From: Defluviicoccus vanus
Lineage (GTDB): Bacteria > Pseudomonadota > Alphaproteobacteria > Rhodospirillales > Defluviicoccaceae
Direction: 5' to 3'
DNA: 15,678 bases
NCBI RefSeq assembly: GCF_014672695.1
Contig: NZ_CP053923.1
Span: 2,328,450 to 2,344,127 of the forward strand
The notes beneath the pieces are model-generated. The model did no database searches and was not told the origin of the DNA. It saw nothing but the letters and a program-made list of their open reading frames with translations. Below, piece by piece: positions 13,888-15,678 of this stretch. Each line of letters opens with the position of its first letter. Position 1 is the stretch's first letter. Both the position numbers and the translations under genes were made by a program.

Positions 13888-14534
13888 CGCCGACCGATGA
13901 GGATGTCGTAGAAATTGACCAGCATGCCGGCGGTTGCTCCCCAAATGAAATGCCGGCCGTACGGCATTGCGTAGAAATGCCGTTCGACCCCCTCGAAGGA
14001 TGCGGTACAGCGATGATGGTTGCTGCTGTCGAGGAGGAAGGCGAGCGGCACCTCGAAAACCTCCGCCACCTCGTGCGGGTCCGGCCGCACCATAAACGGC
14101 GGGGTGACGATGCCGACGACGGGGATTATAACGAATCCGGTACGTGTCACATAGGTATCGAGATGGCCTATCAGCCGGACGTGCCGCCGCCCGATACCCA
14201 CCTCTTCCTCGGTTTCCCGCAGCGCCGTATCCGCAGGCCCGCCATCATCCGGTTCGATGTGGCCGCCTGGAAAACTCACCTGTCCGGCGTGATGCGCAAG
14301 GTGCGCCGTGCGCTGGGTCAACAGGACGTTGATCTGCCCCGGCCGGTCGACAAGCGGCACCAGCACCGCCGCCGGTTTTAGCGGCGGCAACGGATCCATC
14401 CCGGCGTTGAGGTCATGATCGCCACGCGACGATGCAAGGTCGTCGGGCGGAGTCGCCGCAGCGGGAATTACCCGGCGATCGCGAAGGCGATCCTCCACCC
14501 AGACACGATCCATGACGAACTGTGCATTATCCAT
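13884..14534 (-). CDS. CoA-type Nudix hydrolase (NudL/UPF0035 type)
   Basis: A 216-residue Nudix hydrolase. The UPF0035 signature LLTQRTAHLAHHAGQVSFPG (71-90) leads straight into the Nudix box, which ends RETEEEVGI (106-114). Family members hydrolyse CoA and its derivatives to 3',5'-ADP and (acyl-)phosphopantetheine with a divalent metal. The first Glu of the generic Nudix box is not Glu here, as in E. coli NudL, so this is family-typical. The C-terminal ...HFIWGATAGMLVNF is also typical. I start at the ATG at 14532-14534, which overlaps the DUF1285 stop by 8 nt; a longer frame to 14594 would run deep into DUF1285. It is the second gene of the leftward operon, coupled at both ends. Confidence 0.9.
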   Translation of the reverse strand: MDNAQFVMDRVWVEDRLRDRRVIPAAATPPDDLASSRGDHDLNAGMDPLPPLKPAAVLVPLVDRPGQINVLLTQRTAHLAHHAGQVSFPGGHIEPDDGGPADTALRETEEEVGIGRRHVRLIGHLDTYVTRTGFVIIPVVGIVTPPFMVRPDPHEVAEVFEVPLAFLLDSSNHHRCTASFEGVERHFYAMPYGRHFIWGATAGMLVNFYDILIGRR

Positions 14535-15126
14535 CCACCGATCCCAGCGAAAAGAACTGGCCGCTGCTCCACACCCCCAGGTGGGTTCGGCCACTGTCCT
14601 CTCTCTCCTCGCCTAATGCCACAAGTTCATAAAATACCGCTCGCGTCAGCCGCGCTTCGCGTCGACCCGGAAGTGCAACGTAGGGCGAAGGCTCGTGGCT
14701 TACGGGATCGATGACCACCCACAGCGGATGCTGCTCGTCCACGGTGACGATCTCATCCACATTGGTGCGGAAACTCAGCATCCGTTCGCACCCCTGGCCG
14801 CCAACGAACAACTCTACGGCGATAAAGGGCGCGTCTTCCACCTCGATCGGCCCCATCTCATGCGGTGTGATCAGCCAGTAACGGCCTTCCGCATCGCGCT
14901 GCAGGCTCGAGGCAAAGAGGCAAAGGAGCTCTTTGCGCCTTATCGGCGAGCCGTGATAATACCAAATACCGTCTCGATCGATGCGAATGCCGAGATCGTC
15001 ATAGACCGTGCGTTCGTGCGGTGTGTCCAGCCAGGCGCTGGGTGATGCGGCGCCGGTGGTGGAGGCGGTATGCGGTGCTGAGGGCTGCGGCGAAGTTGCG
15101 AACGTTGATTTTGTCAATGCGCTCAC
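14527..15126 (-). CDS. DUF1285 family protein
   Basis: A 199-residue cytosolic protein. After a low-complexity Ser/Thr/Ala/Pro-rich N-terminus (about 1-36) comes the conserved DUF1285 core: LGIRIDRDGIWYYHGSPIRR, then YWLITPHEMGPIEVEDAPF, VDEQHPLWVV, and the final VALGEE region. Structures are known for the family but no function is established. The start is a GTG (15124-15126); the N-terminal region has no ATG, and a TTG three codons in is an alternative. It is the first gene of the leftward operon DUF1285 - Nudix - DUF6111 - cca, a recurring alphaproteobacterial order, and faces away from moxR with only 28 nt between starts. Confidence 0.88.
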   Translation of the reverse strand: MSALTKSTFATSPQPSAPHTASTTGAASPSAWLDTPHERTVYDDLGIRIDRDGIWYYHGSPIRRKELLCLFASSLQRDAEGRYWLITPHEMGPIEVEDAPFIAVELFVGGQGCERMLSFRTNVDEIVTVDEQHPLWVVIDPVSHEPSPYVALPGRREARLTRAVFYELVALGEEREDSGRTHLGVWSSGQFFSLGSVDG

Positions 15127-15154
15127 CGATCAGTCGACAATTAGGAGCGATAGG

Positions 15155-15678
15155 GTGACGGTCCGGCCTCTCAGTCCGATCAGCGAACCACCATACTCAG
15201 CTCATATAGACGCGATTGAGCAACTCGCCCAGCAGATTGCCGCGGCGCGGGAATCGATCGGCCGCGTCATCTTCGGTCAGGACCAGGTCATCGACGAGAC
15301 GCTGAGCACGCTGCTTGCCGGCGGTCACCTGCTGTTGATCGGCGTGCCCGGGCTCGGCAAGACCCGGCTTGTGGAAACGCTCGGTCGCGTTTTCGGGCTG
15401 GAGGAACGGCGGGTCCAATTCACTCCTGACCTGATGCCAGCGGATATCCTCGGTAGCGAAGTGCTCGAACAGCACGAGGATGGGCGCCGACATTTTCGCT
15501 TCATCGAGGGGCCGGTCTTCTGCCAGATGCTGATGGCGGACGAAATCAACCGGGCCAGTCCGCGTACCCAATCGGCGCTGCTGCAGGCGATGCAGGAGCA
15601 GCGGGTTTCGGTTGCCGGCCACTATCACGGCCTGCCGTCGCCATTTCATGTCCTGGCTACGCAGAATCCGTTGGAGCA
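15155..15678 (+). CDS. MoxR-type AAA+ ATPase, N-terminal part (runs off the window)
   Basis: 174 residues are present before the window ends. MoxR ATPases are chaperone-like AAA+ proteins that usually work with von Willebrand factor A-domain partners, often encoded next to DUF58 and membrane genes. The ATPase core is clear: GRVIFGQDQVIDETL, Walker A GVPGLGKT (63-70), Walker B MADEINRA (127-134), RTQSALLQAMQE, and the sensor-1 segment ATQNP (168-172). The start is a GTG at 15155 with AGGAG (15143-15147) at good spacing. The rest of the ATPase and any partner genes lie beyond the window. Confidence 0.93.
   Translation, partial: MTVRPLSPISEPPYSAHIDAIEQLAQQIAAARESIGRVIFGQDQVIDETLSTLLAGGHLLLIGVPGLGKTRLVETLGRVFGLEERRVQFTPDLMPADILGSEVLEQHEDGRRHFRFIEGPVFCQMLMADEINRASPRTQSALLQAMQEQRVSVAGHYHGLPSPFHVLATQNPLE

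Noticed and set aside
13884..14534. Apparent loss of the first Glu in the Nudix box
   Set aside because: E. coli NudL and its relatives also lack Glu at that position, so it is a family trait rather than a defect.
1..15678. CRISPR array
   Set aside because: No regularly spaced direct repeats with unique spacers and no cas gene were seen anywhere in the window.

Overview
The window is GC-rich bacterial DNA. Its core genes and gene order point to an alphaproteobacterium, probably Rhodospirillales-like. The best evidence is the cluster DUF1285 - CoA-type Nudix hydrolase - DUF6111 - CCA-adding enzyme, facing away from a MoxR AAA+ ATPase gene. Aerobic HemF and a PhaJ-type MaoC hydratase also fit a respiring heterotroph. 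Genus-level placement is not possible from this sequence alone.

Left part (1-4642, all + strand): the 3' end of a SHOCT-domain gene, an unrecognised 160-residue Ala/Arg-rich protein, an aldo/keto reductase overlapping an MFS transporter by 8 nt (a likely two-gene operon), and a divergent ClC-type chloride transporter.

Middle part (about 4850-9800) is accessory DNA. Two insertion sequences of the IS110 superfamily stand head to head: an IS110-group element on the - strand and an IS1111-group element on the + strand. Each has a structured non-coding flank where that group is known to encode its bridge RNA (5' of the transposase in IS110, 3' in IS1111). The IS1111-type element is delimited by a perfect 12-bp inverted repeat and lies among REP-like palindromes sharing the core gcgaagcg. 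To its right are an operator-like palindrome, two consecutive lipoprotein genes (the second clearly poorer in GC), and a - strand hicA-hicB toxin-antitoxin pair. The hicB frame is intact but has no ATG, GTG or TTG start.

Right part (10142-15678) returns to housekeeping genes: PhaJ-like hydratase and hemF (+), a small four-cysteine exported protein (-), then cca, DUF6111, Nudix and DUF1285 as one leftward operon with overlapping or close junctions, and the 5' part of moxR (+) only 28 nt from the DUF1285 start.

The most interesting signals are the two candidate bridge RNAs, the hicB frame without a start codon, and a ClC protein lacking several residues that define proton-coupled ClC antiporters.
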